This document shows positions 16,474 to 27,104 of a stretch of 58,594 nucleotides of DNA, piece after piece. The position numbers and the translations under genes were made by a program. The notes beneath the pieces are model-generated. The model did no database searches. It was given only the letters and a program-made list of their open reading frames with translations, and was not told where the DNA came from. Every line of letters starts with the position of its first letter. Within the stretch, counting starts at the first letter, position 1. Source of the DNA: Hyphomicrobiaceae bacterium (GTDB taxonomy: Bacteria; Pseudomonadota; Alphaproteobacteria; Rhizobiales; Hyphomicrobiaceae); contig PKEY01000079.1 of the NCBI GenBank assembly GCA_002919265.1, forward strand, positions 1 through 58,594, in the 5' to 3' direction.

Positions 16474-17373
16474 ATGGCCATCCTCGTCGACAAGAACACG
16501 AAAGTCATCTGTCAGGGCATCACCGGTAGCCAGGGAACGTTCCACACGAAGCAGGCGAAAGCCTACGGCACGCAGATCGTAGGCGGCGTGACCCCAGGCA
16601 AAGGCGGAACGAAACACCCCGATCCCGATCTGGCCGACGTGCCGCTGTTCAACACGGTCGCCGAGGCAAAGGCCAAGACCGGAGCGACGGCCACTTCTAT
16701 TTATGTTCCGCCGCCGTTCGCAGCCGACGCCATCCTCGAAGCCATTGACGCGGAGATCCCTCTCATCGTCTGCATCACCGAAGGCATCCCGGTGATGGAC
16801 ATGATTAAAGTGAAGCGCGCCCTGGAAGGCTCCTCTTCACGCCTCATCGGCCCCAACTGCCCCGGCGTGCTCACCCCGGACGAATGCAAGATCGGCATAA
16901 TGCCCGGCAACATCTTCAAGCGCGGGCACGTGGGAATCGTCTCCCGCTCCGGCACGCTAACCTATGAGGCCGTGAAGCAGACGTCGGATGCTGGCCTTGG
17001 TCAGTCGACGGCGGTAGGCATTGGCGGCGACCCGGTGAAGGGCACCGAGTTCATCGATGTGCTCGAAATGTTCCTCGCCGACCCGGACACCCACTCGATC
17101 ATCATGATCGGCGAGATCGGTGGCTCAGCCGAGGAGGAGGCTGCCGAGTTCATCAAGAGCGAAGCCGCAAAGGGCCGCAAGAAGCCGATGGTCGGCTTCA
17201 TCGCTGGCGTTACAGCGCCGCCCGGACGGCGGATGGGCCATGCGGGCGCCATCATCTCCGGCGGCAAGGGCAAGGCGGAGGACAAGCTGGAGGCCATGCG
17301 TTCCGCCGGCATCGCCATCGCCGACAGCCCAGCTTCGCTCGGGACCACCTTGCTCAAGGTGCTAAACGGGTGA
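16474..17373 (+). CDS. sucD: Succinyl-CoA synthetase (ADP-forming) alpha subunit SucD
   Basis: 299 residues from MAILVDKN, preceded by GCAGGAGA; the frame opens 7 codons earlier, but that start lacks a ribosome site. SucD binds CoA in the N-terminal Rossmann domain ([12 protein letters not shown]), contains [10 protein letters not shown] and carries the phosphorylated active-site histidine in [13 protein letters not shown]. It converts succinyl-CoA to succinate with ATP formation, together with the beta subunit SucC. The sucC gene, normally directly upstream, is not in this window. sucA follows downstream. Confidence 0.95.
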   Translation: MAILVDKNTKVICQGITGSQGTFHTKQAKAYGTQIVGGVTPGKGGTKHPDPDLADVPLFNTVAEAKAKTGATATSIYVPPPFAADAILEAIDAEIPLIVCITEGIPVMDMIKVKRALEGSSSRLIGPNCPGVLTPDECKIGIMPGNIFKRGHVGIVSRSGTLTYEAVKQTSDAGLGQSTAVGIGGDPVKGTEFIDVLEMFLADPDTHSIIMIGEIGGSAEEEAAEFIKSEAAKGRKKPMVGFIAGVTAPPGRRMGHAGAIISGGKGKAEDKLEAMRSAGIAIADSPASLGTTLLKVLNG

Positions 17374-17379
17374 GTAACC

Positions 17380-17402
17380 GGGGCCATGGTATCCGTGGCC
17401 CC
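17380..17402. repeat. Hairpin in the sucD-sucA spacer
   Basis: GGGGCCA (17380-17386) pairs with TGGCCCC (17396-17402) around a 9-nt loop, 6 bp after the sucD stop. No T tract follows. It could be a processing or stability element or a weak terminator in the 164-bp spacer. Confidence 0.45.
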
Positions 17403-17537
17403 AATATGGTCACTGGCAACCCTTAAAGGGGCGGCCCGCCTGTACTAAATGAGCCGATGTGCTATCAACCGCCCCGAAGCGGGCGCTAGGCTGCGCTCGC
17501 GGGCGCGAAACGCGCAATCCGGATCCGAAGTGTACAA

Positions 17538-20507
17538 ATGTCACGACAAGCGCTGAACGAGGCCTTCGCAAGGACTTCCTTCCTGCACGGCGTTAACGCC
17601 GCCTACATCGAGGAGATGCAGGCGCTCTACGATCAGAACCCTGGTGCCGTCAGTGATGAGTGGCGGCTTTTCTTTGAAAGCCTCCAGGAAGAAAGAGGAA
17701 CCGTAGAAGCCGAGGCGCAGGGCCCGTCGTGGGCAAAGCCGCTGGAGGAAATCGCTCAGGCGGGGAACGGAGAACTCCTTGCCGCCCTCACCGGGGACTA
17801 CTACAGCGCCGAACAGCACATCCGAAACAAGCTTCAAGCGCGGGCACATGCGGCAGGGTTCGAGCTGTCGGTGGCCGCCTCCCTTCGGGCTACGCAAGAC
17901 TCGATCCGCGCATTGATGCTCATTCGCGCTTACCGGGTCATGGGCCATCTCGTTGCCGACCTTGACCCGCTTGGCCTGACCGAGCGCAAAGTCCACAAGG
18001 AGCTCAAGCCAGAAACTTACGGTTTTACCGAGGCTGATCTTGACCGGCCCATCTTCATCGACAAGGTGCTTGGCCTCGAGACGGCGACCATCCGCCAAAT
18101 CCTGAAGATCCTCCGCCGAACCTACTGCCGTCAGATCGGCGTCGAGTTCATGCACATCACCTCGCCGGTCCAGAAAGCCTGGATCCAGGAGCGCATCGAG
18201 GGCGAGGGCAAGGACATCAAATTCACCCCCGAAGGCCGCCGAGCCATCCTCGCCAAGCTGATCGAGGCGGAAACCTTCGAGAAATTCTGCGACATCAAGT
18301 ACACGGGCACCAAGCGCTTCGGCCTTGAGGGCGGCGAATCGATGATCCCTGCCCTTGAGCAGATTATCAAGCGCGGTGGCCAGCTCGGCGTGAAGGAGAT
18401 TGTGCTCGGCATGGCGCACCGTGGCCGGCTCAACGTGCTGGCCAACGTCATGGGCAAGCCCTACCGGGCGATCTTCAACGAGTTCAAGGGTGGCTCGTTC
18501 AAACCTGACGACGTCGAGGGCTCGGGCGACGTGAAGTACCACCTCGGCGCTTCGTCCGATCGTGTTTTCGACGGCAACTCGGTCCACCTCTCACTGACCG
18601 CCAACCCGTCCCACCTCGAGATCGTCGATCCGGTGGTGTTGGGCAAGGTGCGTGCGAAGCAGGACCAGCACGGCTGTCCCCCTAACGACCGCACCCCGGT
18701 CTTGCCTCTTCTCATCCACGGTGACGCGGCATTCGCCGGTCAGGGCGTCGTTGCCGAGTGCTTTGGGCTGTCGGGACTGAGGGGGCACCGCACCGGCGGG
18801 TCCATCCACTTTATTATCAATAACCAGATCGGCTTCACGACGAACCCGCGCTACTCACGTTCGTCGCCGTATTGCACCGACGTGGCGAAGATGGTCGAAG
18901 CGCCGATCTTCCACGTCAACGGCGACTACCCCGAGGCTGTCGTCCACGTCGCCCGGATCGCGACCGAGTTCCGCCAGCGGTTCCAGAAGCCGGTCGTCAT
19001 CGACATGATCTGCTACCGGCGGCATGGTCACAACGAGAGCGATGAGCCGGCTTTCACTCAGCCGCTTATGTACAAGAAGATCCGCTCTCACCCGACTACG
19101 CTGGAAATCTACGCCAAGAAGCTCATCGAAGAAGGCGTGGTTACGGCGGAAGATGTCGAGGAGATGCGGGCGAACTTCCGCGCCAAGCTCGAGGAAGAGT
19201 ATAAGGCCGCGGACACTTATCGTCCGAACAAGGCAGATTGGCTTGACGGCCGCTGGGCTGGTCTCAGCAATGCCGAAGGCGACTGGCGCGGCAACACCGG
19301 CGTCGATCTCGAGTTCCTGAAGGACGTCGGCCGGCGCATCACGACGATTCCTGCCGACTTCAACGCCCACAAGACAGTTCGCCGTCTTATTGAGCGCCGC
19401 CGGGAAATGATCGAGACCGGCGAGGGTATCGACTGGGCGATGGCGGAGCATCTCGCCTTCGGCACCCTTGTTGCCGAGGGATTCCCCGTCCGTCTTTCCG
19501 GTCAGGACGTCGAGCGCGGGACCTTCTCCCAGCGTCACGCCGTGCTCATCGATCAGGAGACGGAGCGCCGCTACACGCCGCTCAAGCACGTCTCCCCCGA
19601 TCAGGCGAAGTTCGAGGTCATCAACTCGATGCTGTCGGAGGAGGCAGTCCTCGGCTTCGAGTACGGCTACAGCTTGGCCGAGCCGATGGCCCTCGTTTGC
19701 TGGGAGGCGCAGTTCGGCGACTTCGCCAACGGCGCGCAAGTGGTCATCGACCAGTTCGTCTCATCGGGCGAGCGCAAGTGGCTCAGAATGTCGGGCCTCG
19801 TGATGCTGCTGCCCCACGGCTACGAAGGCCAGGGGCCTGAGCATTCGTCAGCCCGCCTTGAGCGCTACCTGCAGCTTTCGGCCGAGGACAACTGGCAGGT
19901 CGCGAACTGCACGACGCCCGCGAACTACTTTCACATCCTGCGCCGCCAGCTGCATCGTAACTTCCGCAAGCCGCTGGTGCTGATGACGCCAAAATCTCTG
20001 CTCCGGCACAAGCGCGTTGTCTCCCACATCTCGGAGTTCGGCCCCGGCACGAGTTTCCATCGCATCCTTTGGGATGGCGCCGACCGGAGCCACGAGCGCT
20101 ACGACGCTACGACCGTTCAGCTGAAGCCGGACAATGAAATCCGGCGCGTCGTACTCTGCACCGGCAAGGTCTATTACGACCTCTACGAGGCGCGGGAGCA
20201 GCTCGGCATCGACGATGTTTACCTGATGCGTGTCGAGCAGCTCTATCCGTTCCCGGCGCGTGCGCTGATGGCCGAACTTGCGCGTTTCCCGAACGCGGAG
20301 TTCGTCTGGTGCCAGGAAGAGCCGCGCAACATGGGCGCCTGGACTTACGTCGAACCCAACATCGAATGGGTTCTGCAGCACATTCGTGCCAAACACTTGC
20401 GGCCGCGCTACGTCGGCCGGGCGGCAGCGGCATCACCGGCCACGGGCCTGATGTCACGCCACCTGCAAGAACAGAAGGCGTTAGTAGAGGAAGCGCTCAA
20501 GCTTTGA
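17538..20507 (+). CDS. sucA: 2-oxoglutarate dehydrogenase E1 component
   Basis: 989 residues, full length for the family. SucA is the thiamine-diphosphate-dependent E1 that decarboxylates 2-oxoglutarate. The N-terminal helix binding E2 (TSFLHGVNAAYIEEMQALY) is followed by GMAHRGRLNVL, GDAAFAGQGVVAE, the thiamine-binding MICYRRHGHNESDEP region and the C-terminal domain LPHGYEGQGPEHSSARLERYLQL. It acts in the cytoplasm with SucB (E2) and Lpd (E3), which follow in order. Confidence 0.97.
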   Translation: MSRQALNEAFARTSFLHGVNAAYIEEMQALYDQNPGAVSDEWRLFFESLQEERGTVEAEAQGPSWAKPLEEIAQAGNGELLAALTGDYYSAEQHIRNKLQARAHAAGFELSVAASLRATQDSIRALMLIRAYRVMGHLVADLDPLGLTERKVHKELKPETYGFTEADLDRPIFIDKVLGLETATIRQILKILRRTYCRQIGVEFMHITSPVQKAWIQERIEGEGKDIKFTPEGRRAILAKLIEAETFEKFCDIKYTGTKRFGLEGGESMIPALEQIIKRGGQLGVKEIVLGMAHRGRLNVLANVMGKPYRAIFNEFKGGSFKPDDVEGSGDVKYHLGASSDRVFDGNSVHLSLTANPSHLEIVDPVVLGKVRAKQDQHGCPPNDRTPVLPLLIHGDAAFAGQGVVAECFGLSGLRGHRTGGSIHFIINNQIGFTTNPRYSRSSPYCTDVAKMVEAPIFHVNGDYPEAVVHVARIATEFRQRFQKPVVIDMICYRRHGHNESDEPAFTQPLMYKKIRSHPTTLEIYAKKLIEEGVVTAEDVEEMRANFRAKLEEEYKAADTYRPNKADWLDGRWAGLSNAEGDWRGNTGVDLEFLKDVGRRITTIPADFNAHKTVRRLIERRREMIETGEGIDWAMAEHLAFGTLVAEGFPVRLSGQDVERGTFSQRHAVLIDQETERRYTPLKHVSPDQAKFEVINSMLSEEAVLGFEYGYSLAEPMALVCWEAQFGDFANGAQVVIDQFVSSGERKWLRMSGLVMLLPHGYEGQGPEHSSARLERYLQLSAEDNWQVANCTTPANYFHILRRQLHRNFRKPLVLMTPKSLLRHKRVVSHISEFGPGTSFHRILWDGADRSHERYDATTVQLKPDNEIRRVVLCTGKVYYDLYEAREQLGIDDVYLMRVEQLYPFPARALMAELARFPNAEFVWCQEEPRNMGAWTYVEPNIEWVLQHIRAKHLRPRYVGRAAAASPATGLMSRHLQEQKALVEEALKL

Positions 20508-20552
20508 ACCCTGAGGGCATGACCGGCAGATAACAAGGGCCTGAGAAGAGAC

Positions 20553-21863
20553 ATGGCGATCGAGATTCGGGTGCCGTCGCTCGGCGAGAGCGTCACCGAG
20601 GCGACGGTGGGGCAGTGGTTCAAGAAGCCGGGCGATGCAGTTCAGGCGGATGAGGCCATCTGCGAACTGGAGACTGACAAGGTCACCGTCGAGGTCCCGG
20701 CTCCCGCCGCTGGCGTGCTGGAGGCCATCCAGGTGCAGCAGGGCGAGACGGTCGCCGTCGGCGCCGTTCTCGGCACGATCAGGGAGGGTGCCGCAGCGGC
20801 TGCAGCACCGACTGCCAAGGAAAAGGCCAAGCCAGCCGAGACCGAGGTCGCCGCTCAGGCCGCAAAGCCGGCCGCAGCTGCAGCGCCGGCCAAGGCCCCA
20901 GCCGAAGCCTCCGCCCCGGCAGCAGCAATGCCTCCTGCACCATCTGCTCGTAAGCTGATGGAGGAGAAGGGCCTTACGGCTGACCAGATCACCGGTTCAG
21001 GCCGCAGGGGCCAGATTCTCAAGGAAGACGTCCTTGCTGCCGCGCCAGCTGCGTCGGCCCCCCCTCAACGTCCCGCCACGACAGCGGAGACAATCGCATT
21101 CCCGGTCTCGCGTACGTTCTCCCCTGCGCCCCAAATGCGGGCACCTTCGCCGCCCAGCGATGCTGCGCGTGAAGAACGGGTGCGCATGACGCGGCTGCGC
21201 CAGACCATCGCGCGCCGCCTCAAGGAAGCGCAGAACACGGCGGCCATGCTGACGACGTTCAACGACGTCGACATGAGCGCCATCATGAACCTGCGCGCCC
21301 AATACAAGGATCTTTTCGAGAAGCGCCATGGCATCCGCCTCGGCTTTATGGGCTTCTTCGTGAAAGCGTGCGTGCAGGCGCTACGCGAGATCCCGGCTAT
21401 CAACGCCGAGATCGACGGCGAGGACATCATCTACAAGAACTACTACCACATCGGCGTTGCGGTGAGCACGGACAAAGGCCTCGTCGTGCCGGTGGTGCGT
21501 GAGGCTGACCGGCTGTCGCTGGCCGAGATCGAGGCGCAGATCGCCGATTTCGGCCGTCGCGCGCGAGACGGGCGCCTGAGCATCGAGGAGATGCAGGGCG
21601 GCACGTTCTCGATCACCAACGGCGGTGTTTTCGGCTCGCTGCTTTCGACGCCGATCCTGAATGCGCCTCAGTCCGGCATCCTCGGCATGCACCGCATCGA
21701 GGAGCGCCCGGTCGTGCGCAACGGCCAGATCGTCGTTCGGCCGATGATGTACCTCGCCCTCAGCTACGATCACCGGATCGTCGACGGCAAGGAGGCCGTT
21801 ACCTTCCTGGTGCGCGTGAAGGAATTGCTGGAGGATCCTCAGCGGCTGGTGCTGGAGCTTTAA
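20553..21863 (+). CDS. sucB: Dihydrolipoyllysine succinyltransferase (E2 of 2-OGDH)
   Basis: 436 residues. An N-terminal lipoyl domain (residues 1-76) carries the lipoylated lysine in [12 protein letters not shown]. An Ala/Pro-rich linker (about 80-130) leads to a peripheral subunit-binding domain ([26 protein letters not shown]). The C-terminal acyltransferase domain carries the catalytic His in [14 protein letters not shown]. The start [19 protein letters not shown] is canonical. It lies 45 bp after sucA. Confidence 0.97.
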   Translation: MAIEIRVPSLGESVTEATVGQWFKKPGDAVQADEAICELETDKVTVEVPAPAAGVLEAIQVQQGETVAVGAVLGTIREGAAAAAAPTAKEKAKPAETEVAAQAAKPAAAAAPAKAPAEASAPAAAMPPAPSARKLMEEKGLTADQITGSGRRGQILKEDVLAAAPAASAPPQRPATTAETIAFPVSRTFSPAPQMRAPSPPSDAAREERVRMTRLRQTIARRLKEAQNTAAMLTTFNDVDMSAIMNLRAQYKDLFEKRHGIRLGFMGFFVKACVQALREIPAINAEIDGEDIIYKNYYHIGVAVSTDKGLVVPVVREADRLSLAEIEAQIADFGRRARDGRLSIEEMQGGTFSITNGGVFGSLLSTPILNAPQSGILGMHRIEERPVVRNGQIVVRPMMYLALSYDHRIVDGKEAVTFLVRVKELLEDPQRLVLEL

Positions 21864-22003
21864 GGACAGGGCGACGGCACGTCACGAACGCGCCGTCGCG
21901 AGTTCCGTCCTGAGAAACACGACCGCGACACGCGACATCGTTCGCCATTCAGCGGGCTGAAGTCTTTCGCCTGGCAGGCTGAGAACAACAGAGCAGACAA
22001 AGA

Positions 22004-23401
22004 ATGACCTACGATCTCATTGTCATTGGCACCGGCCCGGGCGGGTACGTGTGCGCTATTCGCGCCGCTCAGCTCGGCATGAAGGTGGCCGTTGTCGAGA
22101 AGCGGTCCACGTTCGGCGGCACCTGCCTCAATGTTGGCTGCATGCCGTCCAAGGCCCTCCTGCATGCGTCCGAGGCCTACGCCGAGGCGTGCAATGGCTT
22201 TGCAGCCATGGGCATCAAGGTGAAGCCGGAGCTGGATCTCGCCCGTATGCACGCCTTCAAGGATGAGGGCGTGAAAGGTAACGTCGACGGTGTCGCGTTC
22301 CTGCTGAAGAAGAACAAGATCGACGCGCATCACGGCATGGGGCGCATCCTGGCTCCCGGCAAGGTCGAGGTGACCGCAGACGACGGCTCCAAGAAAGTTC
22401 TGGAAAGCAAGTCGATCGTCATCGCCACTGGCTCGGATGTGGCGCGGCTGCCCGGCATCGAAATCGACGAGAAGACCGTCGTTTCTTCGACGGGTGCACT
22501 CTCGCTGCCGAAGGTGCCGAAGCGGCTCGTCGTCATTGGCGCCGGCGTCATCGGCCTCGAGCTCGGCTCTGTCTGGCGCAGGCTGGGCAGCGAGGTGCTG
22601 GTGGTCGAATACCTCGACCGCATCGTCCCTGGCATCGACGGCGAAATCGCCCGCAACTTCCAGCGGATCCTCACCAAGCAGGGCTTCAAGTTCAAGCTCT
22701 CGAGCAAGGTGACGGGAGTGAAGAAGGCCAACGGCGCCCAACAGGTCACCATCGAGCCGGCCGCAGGCGGTCAGGCGGAAACGGTCGAGGCGGACGTCGT
22801 TCTGGTGTGCGTCGGCCGCGTTCCTTACACGGAAGGGCTGGGCCTGGAGGAGCTTGGCGTTCAGCTCGACAACAAGCGGCGGATCGTCGTAGACAGCCAC
22901 TACCAGACGAATGTGCCCGGCATTTACGCGATCGGCGATGTGATCGCTGGCCCGATGCTCGCCCACAAGGCGGAGGAGGAGGGCGTCGCTGTCGCCGAGA
23001 TTCTCGCCGGCCAAGCCGGCCACGTGAATTACGACGTGATCCCGAACGTAATCTACACGTTCCCGGAGGTCGCTTCCGTGGGCCGAACGGAGGAGGATCT
23101 GAAAGCGGCTGGCGTCCCGTACAAGGTCGGCAAGTTCCCATATACCGCAAACGGCCGCGCTAAGATCAACCGGACTACGGAAGGTCTGGTGAAGGTGCTG
23201 GCGCATGCCGAGACGGATCGTATTCTCGGCGTCCACATCATCGGCCCAAACGCCGGCGAGATGATCGCCGAAGCAGCTGTCATCATGGAGTTCGGCGGGG
23301 CGGCGGAGGATTTGGCGCGCACGTGCCATGCGCACCCGACCCTATCCGAGGCCGTCAAGGAAGCGGCGCTCGCCGTCGACAATCGGGCTATCCATATGTG
23401 A
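22004..23401 (+). CDS. lpd: Dihydrolipoyl dehydrogenase (E3)
   Basis: 465 residues. It has FAD-binding [17 protein letters not shown], the redox-active disulfide in [13 protein letters not shown] (about residues 41-53), an NAD-binding [13 protein letters not shown] segment, [20 protein letters not shown], and the C-terminal catalytic His-Glu in [10 protein letters not shown]. It reoxidises the lipoyl groups of SucB and of other lipoyl enzymes. It ends the sucD-A-B-lpd cluster and is convergent with xerC. Confidence 0.97.
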   Translation: MTYDLIVIGTGPGGYVCAIRAAQLGMKVAVVEKRSTFGGTCLNVGCMPSKALLHASEAYAEACNGFAAMGIKVKPELDLARMHAFKDEGVKGNVDGVAFLLKKNKIDAHHGMGRILAPGKVEVTADDGSKKVLESKSIVIATGSDVARLPGIEIDEKTVVSSTGALSLPKVPKRLVVIGAGVIGLELGSVWRRLGSEVLVVEYLDRIVPGIDGEIARNFQRILTKQGFKFKLSSKVTGVKKANGAQQVTIEPAAGGQAETVEADVVLVCVGRVPYTEGLGLEELGVQLDNKRRIVVDSHYQTNVPGIYAIGDVIAGPMLAHKAEEEGVAVAEILAGQAGHVNYDVIPNVIYTFPEVASVGRTEEDLKAAGVPYKVGKFPYTANGRAKINRTTEGLVKVLAHAETDRILGVHIIGPNAGEMIAEAAVIMEFGGAAEDLARTCHAHPTLSEAVKEAALAVDNRAIHM

Positions 23402-23423
23402 CCGGGGCTTTGCCGCGGCGGCA

Positions 23424-24377
23424 TTAGCCGCGGGCCCGCGGATGAGCCGCATCATAAACCGCGAGCAACCGCTCGCGGTTTACTTCTGTGTAGATCTGCG
23501 TCGTCGATAAGGACGCATGCCCCAGCAGCTCCTGGATTTGACGGAGATCGGCGCCAGCTGAGAGCAGATGCGTCGCGAACGAATGGCGAAGCGCGTGCGG
23601 TGTCGCCGTTTCCGGTAATCCAAGCGCTGATCGCACCCGCGCGATTGCAAGCTGAATAATCCGGGGTGACAGCGGACCACCTTTGGCGCCCAGGAATAAC
23701 GGACCATCAGGTTCGAGCGGATACGGACAAAGTTGCCGATACCGTTCGATCGCAGAGATCGTGATGGGCAGCACCGGCACGACCCGTTCCTTGCCCCCCT
23801 TGCCGACAATGCGCAGTACATCGTTTTCGCGGGTGGGAGCCTCGTCCGCTTTCAGCCCCAGCGCTTCGGAGATTCGTAAACCCGATCCGTAAAGCAGCAG
23901 CAGAACCGCCGTATCACGGACCGAAATCCACTCCTCGTCACTCGCGACGCCGTCCGTGACCAGGACAGCTGCCTTCTCGACCGTCAGAGGCTTCGGCACG
24001 CCGTGCGGCACCTTCGGCCGCGCGACCGACAGCACAGCCCGGTTGCGCGCAATTTGTTCGTTTTCAAGCCAGCGGAAGAACGAGCGCAGGGCGGAGAGCG
24101 TACGCGCGAGCGAACGGTTCGACGCCTCTTGCCGACGGCGACTTGCGAGAAAACCGCGGAATGTTCGCGGCTCAAGGTGCTCGACGTCGGCCAAGCACGG
24201 CGAGCGCCCGAGTTGCAGCTGCCAGTAGGTCAAGAACTGCCGCAAATCACGGCCATACGATTCGCGCGTGTGGTCAGCGTAGCCGCGCTCCCTGCTGAGG
24301 TGATCGAGCCAGCGCGCCACCACGTTTTGCAGCAGATCCGAAAGCGGCAGCTCTTCCTGTGCCTTGAGTTTCTGCAC
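23424..24377 (-). CDS. xerC: Tyrosine recombinase XerC
   Basis: A site-specific recombinase resolving chromosome dimers at dif with XerD. The N-terminal SAM-like domain is ARWLDHLSRERGYADHTRESYGRDLRQFL. The catalytic residues are visible: Arg in LLYGSGLRISEALGL, Lys in VGKGGKERVVP, HALRHSFATHLL (H-x-x-R), H in LLGHASLSTTQIYT and the nucleophilic Tyr in that last motif. I place the start at a GTG giving 317 aa, the usual XerC length. The frame continues upstream to 24494 (356 aa), but that extension is Arg/Cys-rich and unlike the family. It is housekeeping rather than a phage integrase: no phage genes or att repeats lie nearby. Confidence 0.9.
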   Translation of the reverse strand: MQKLKAQEELPLSDLLQNVVARWLDHLSRERGYADHTRESYGRDLRQFLTYWQLQLGRSPCLADVEHLEPRTFRGFLASRRRQEASNRSLARTLSALRSFFRWLENEQIARNRAVLSVARPKVPHGVPKPLTVEKAAVLVTDGVASDEEWISVRDTAVLLLLYGSGLRISEALGLKADEAPTRENDVLRIVGKGGKERVVPVLPITISAIERYRQLCPYPLEPDGPLFLGAKGGPLSPRIIQLAIARVRSALGLPETATPHALRHSFATHLLSAGADLRQIQELLGHASLSTTQIYTEVNRERLLAVYDAAHPRARG

Positions 24378-24583
24378 GTCCCGTTTGTGCCTGATTGCTG
24401 CGACACCATTGGGATCTGTACGCGCGATCGTTAACCGACCATTAACGGTCCTGCGAGTGCAGCACTTATCCATCCGTTTTGCACGGATTCGCACAGTCGC
24501 GCACCAGCCGAATCAGCGTGACATGACTTCACCACCCAAATGCGCTACTTCATTTGGTTAATGCGGGCGGCGGGCGCGCAAAA

Positions 24584-26293
24584 ATGTCTCTCTACGAGTC
24601 GCTAGAGGTTTTCGTCGGAGCGGGGGTGCTCGCCCTCGTGCCGGCGCTCGGCTGCCAAGTGCCGACGGGCGGCGCGCTGCAGGGCGCCGAATTCTCCGCG
24701 TTTCTCCGCTCACGCGGCGAAGGCGGGCCCATTGGCGATGTTCTCGACCGGCTGGCCCATCAGATCTGGCTCAGCCAGGACACGCGCGGCATCCCCATGC
24801 ACGTCGCGCAGGAGCACGCGCGCAAGCTGGTGCCACTTCTCGACTCCTGCCGTCCGGACCCGGACGTTGTTAAAGCCGCCATCGACGGTCAGCACGCCGC
24901 GGGTCTGGCCGGCGCTGTCAGCCAGCTGGTCCAATTTCTCATCGCGCGGGCCAAGGACATCGGCGTCTGGCAGCTGCACGAGCGCATCGAAGACGTTTGC
25001 ACCTTTTTGCTCGAGCAGCTTTTCGTGCAGCTGCTCAGTAATCCGCGTTTGCTGCGCGATCTTGCACCCTCTGCGAATGCGTTCTTCACTGACGCAGCCC
25101 CTCCTGCGTCCAGCATCGTCCCGACTGCGCAGGAACCGCCGCCCCTTCCTGAACTGCCTGGCCCTGCCCCGGCCAAGTCCGAGCCAGATTTCGCTGACCT
25201 GAAGGAGCGCTACGGTCTCTCGGACCGCGCCTTGCAGCGGTTTTCCGCCATTGCCGAGAAGCACCGCTCGTTGCCCGCGCGCCAAGGCTGGCAGGTCAAT
25301 GAGCTTGCCCGATGGCTGGAGGAAACGCGCCAACAACTCCTGCGGCCCACGAACGAGCCAGCTGAAATCCGTCAACTGAAGGCGAAGGCCGCCGAGGCTC
25401 TGGTCAATGGCGACTTCGAAGCCGCAATGGAGCTGCTGAAGGAGGTGCGCCGCGCATTCCGCGAAGTCCGCCGTCGAACGGAGCAGCGCCTGCAGGAGGA
25501 ACTCGAGCAGCTCCGCATGGAGCAGCATCAGGAAGCGCTGGCAACGGCTGACGTCGCCGAGCTTGCCATGGCGCGAATGGATTATCAGCAAGCCGCCGAG
25601 CTGTTCGAGGAAGCCGCGGATGGCGTGGGCAAGTCTGATCCTGCAGCGGCCCTGCGCTTCACACTGCGTCGCGCCGATGCTCTCTACTACGCCGGAGAGG
25701 AAAGCGGCAGCATTCCTCTGCTGCGGCAGGCTGTTAACGTGTATGCGAAAGCAGCGGAATGGGCCGGCGCCAACAACGATCCGCAGGGGCTGGCCTCCGC
25801 ATCCCAGGGGCTCGGCAACACTCTGCTAGCGATCGCCGACCACGAACCATCGAAAACGGTTCTTGAACAGGCGAGCCTGGCTTTCCGTACAGCCCTCGAA
25901 GTGATGAGCCGTGAGAAAGATCCCCGCGTCTGGGCGCTTGCACGCGTCGGCCTTGGCAATGCGCTGGCCTCAATGTCAGAGGTTGGACAGGCTTCCGCGC
26001 TCACGCTGGAACAGGCGGCGGTCGCGTATCGAGGCGCGCTGGAAGTGTTTTCCCGCGAAACGGAGCCTTTGCGCTGGGCCGAAACGCGGCTCAACCTGTC
26101 GACCGTTCTCATCCGGCTTGGTGAGCTGAAAGACCGGCGGGAGAACTGGCTCGCCGCCGCAGCGGCCATCGTGCCGGCGCTCGAAGTGTTCGAAGCGCAC
26201 GGCGCGACGGCACAGGCCGAAGCCGCCCGCCGCGCACTGAAAATGCTGCACAGCCGCTGGGATATGCTCGAACCGCCAACCGCGGCGGAGTGA
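24584..26293 (+). CDS. TPR-repeat protein with unrecognised N-terminal region
   Basis: 569 residues from MSLYESLEVFVGAG. Residues about 1-165 form a helical, fairly hydrophobic region I do not recognise. A Pro-rich linker follows (about 168-200, PPPLPELPGPAPAK). A long charged, probably coiled-coil segment covers about 260-335 (KEVRRAFREVRRRTEQRLQEELEQ). Tetratricopeptide-like repeats run from about 340 to 560, including two near-identical units, LEQASLAFRTALEVMSREKDP and LEQAAVAYRGALEVFSRETEP. There is no signal peptide or clear membrane span. It is probably a protein-interaction scaffold in the cytoplasm, of unknown function. It is divergent from xerC and convergent with the transaldolase gene. 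Confidence 0.8.
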   Translation: MSLYESLEVFVGAGVLALVPALGCQVPTGGALQGAEFSAFLRSRGEGGPIGDVLDRLAHQIWLSQDTRGIPMHVAQEHARKLVPLLDSCRPDPDVVKAAIDGQHAAGLAGAVSQLVQFLIARAKDIGVWQLHERIEDVCTFLLEQLFVQLLSNPRLLRDLAPSANAFFTDAAPPASSIVPTAQEPPPLPELPGPAPAKSEPDFADLKERYGLSDRALQRFSAIAEKHRSLPARQGWQVNELARWLEETRQQLLRPTNEPAEIRQLKAKAAEALVNGDFEAAMELLKEVRRAFREVRRRTEQRLQEELEQLRMEQHQEALATADVAELAMARMDYQQAAELFEEAADGVGKSDPAAALRFTLRRADALYYAGEESGSIPLLRQAVNVYAKAAEWAGANNDPQGLASASQGLGNTLLAIADHEPSKTVLEQASLAFRTALEVMSREKDPRVWALARVGLGNALASMSEVGQASALTLEQAAVAYRGALEVFSRETEPLRWAETRLNLSTVLIRLGELKDRRENWLAAAAAIVPALEVFEAHGATAQAEAARRALKMLHSRWDMLEPPTAAE

Positions 26294-26319
26294 CAAGCAA
26301 AGGCGCGAGCCGCTGAAGC

Positions 26320-26976
26320 TCAGAGGATCTTCTGTCCGGTCTTCTCCCAGTCCGCCACGAACTGGCGAAGGCCGATGTCCGTGAGCGGATGCTTGACGAG
26401 CGCCTGAAGAACCGCCGGCGGAATGGTCGCCACGTCGGCACCAACCATGGCAGCCTGCTTCACGTGATTCACAGTGCGGATCGAGGCAGCAAGAATTTCC
26501 GTCGTCAGCTCCGGGTAGTTGTCGTAGATGACCCGGATTTCCCGGATGAGCTCCATGCCGTCCAGGCCTATGTCGTCCAGTCGACCGATGAACGGCGAAA
26601 CGAAGGTCGCACCAGCCTTCGCAGCCAAAAGCGCCTGGTTCGCCGAGAAGCACAGCGTGACATTCACCATGTGCCCTTCAGCCGTCAGCGTGCGGCAGGC
26701 CCGGAGACCGTCCCAGGTGAGAGGCACCTTGATGCAAACGTTCTTGGCGATCCCGGCGAGCACGCGGCCTTCAGCGACCATACCTTCATAATCCGTCGCT
26801 GCGACTTCGGCGCTGACCGGGCCGGGGACGACCTCGCAGATCTCGCGAATGACCGTCTTGAAGTCCCGCCCCACCTTTGCCACCAGCGAAGGATTGGTGG
26901 TGACGCCGTCGAGCAGTCCGGTCGCCGCAAGTTCCTTGATGACAGCTACGTCCGCTGTATCGACGAAGAATTTCAT
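26320..26976 (-). CDS. Transaldolase / fructose-6-phosphate aldolase (TalC-type)
   Basis: 218 residues, the short form of transaldolase. [34 protein letters not shown] is diagnostic. The Schiff-base lysine is K83 in [13 protein letters not shown]. It acts in the pentose phosphate pathway (or cleaves fructose 6-phosphate; the two activities are hard to separate by sequence). CAGGAG precedes the ATG. It is convergent with the TPR gene and divergent from priA. Confidence 0.94.
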   Translation of the reverse strand: MKFFVDTADVAVIKELAATGLLDGVTTNPSLVAKVGRDFKTVIREICEVVPGPVSAEVAATDYEGMVAEGRVLAGIAKNVCIKVPLTWDGLRACRTLTAEGHMVNVTLCFSANQALLAAKAGATFVSPFIGRLDDIGLDGMELIREIRVIYDNYPELTTEILAASIRTVNHVKQAAMVGADVATIPPAVLQALVKHPLTDIGLRQFVADWEKTGQKIL

Positions 26977-27104
26977 TGATCAACTCCTGTTGCCCTTGGC
27001 TTGCCGCAAGGCTGGGCCAAGGCTAGTCGTTCCCGATCGGTTCTAATCTGCAGCGAGCCCCTTTGACCAGTCTGCTGGAACTCCATGACGACGTTTGCGG
27101 CGCT

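Noticed and set aside
16343..16582. Possible sucC remnant upstream of sucD
   Set aside because: Neither this frame nor the others in 16163-16473 show SucC motifs; it is Arg/Ser-rich shadow sequence.
21860..23335. 491-aa open frame on the minus strand
   Set aside because: It is antisense to lpd, whose plus-strand product is unmistakable; the antisense protein has shadow-like composition and no domain.
23424..24494. XerC as the integrase of a mobile element
   Set aside because: No phage or transposon genes, att repeats or composition change nearby; the sequence looks like housekeeping XerC.
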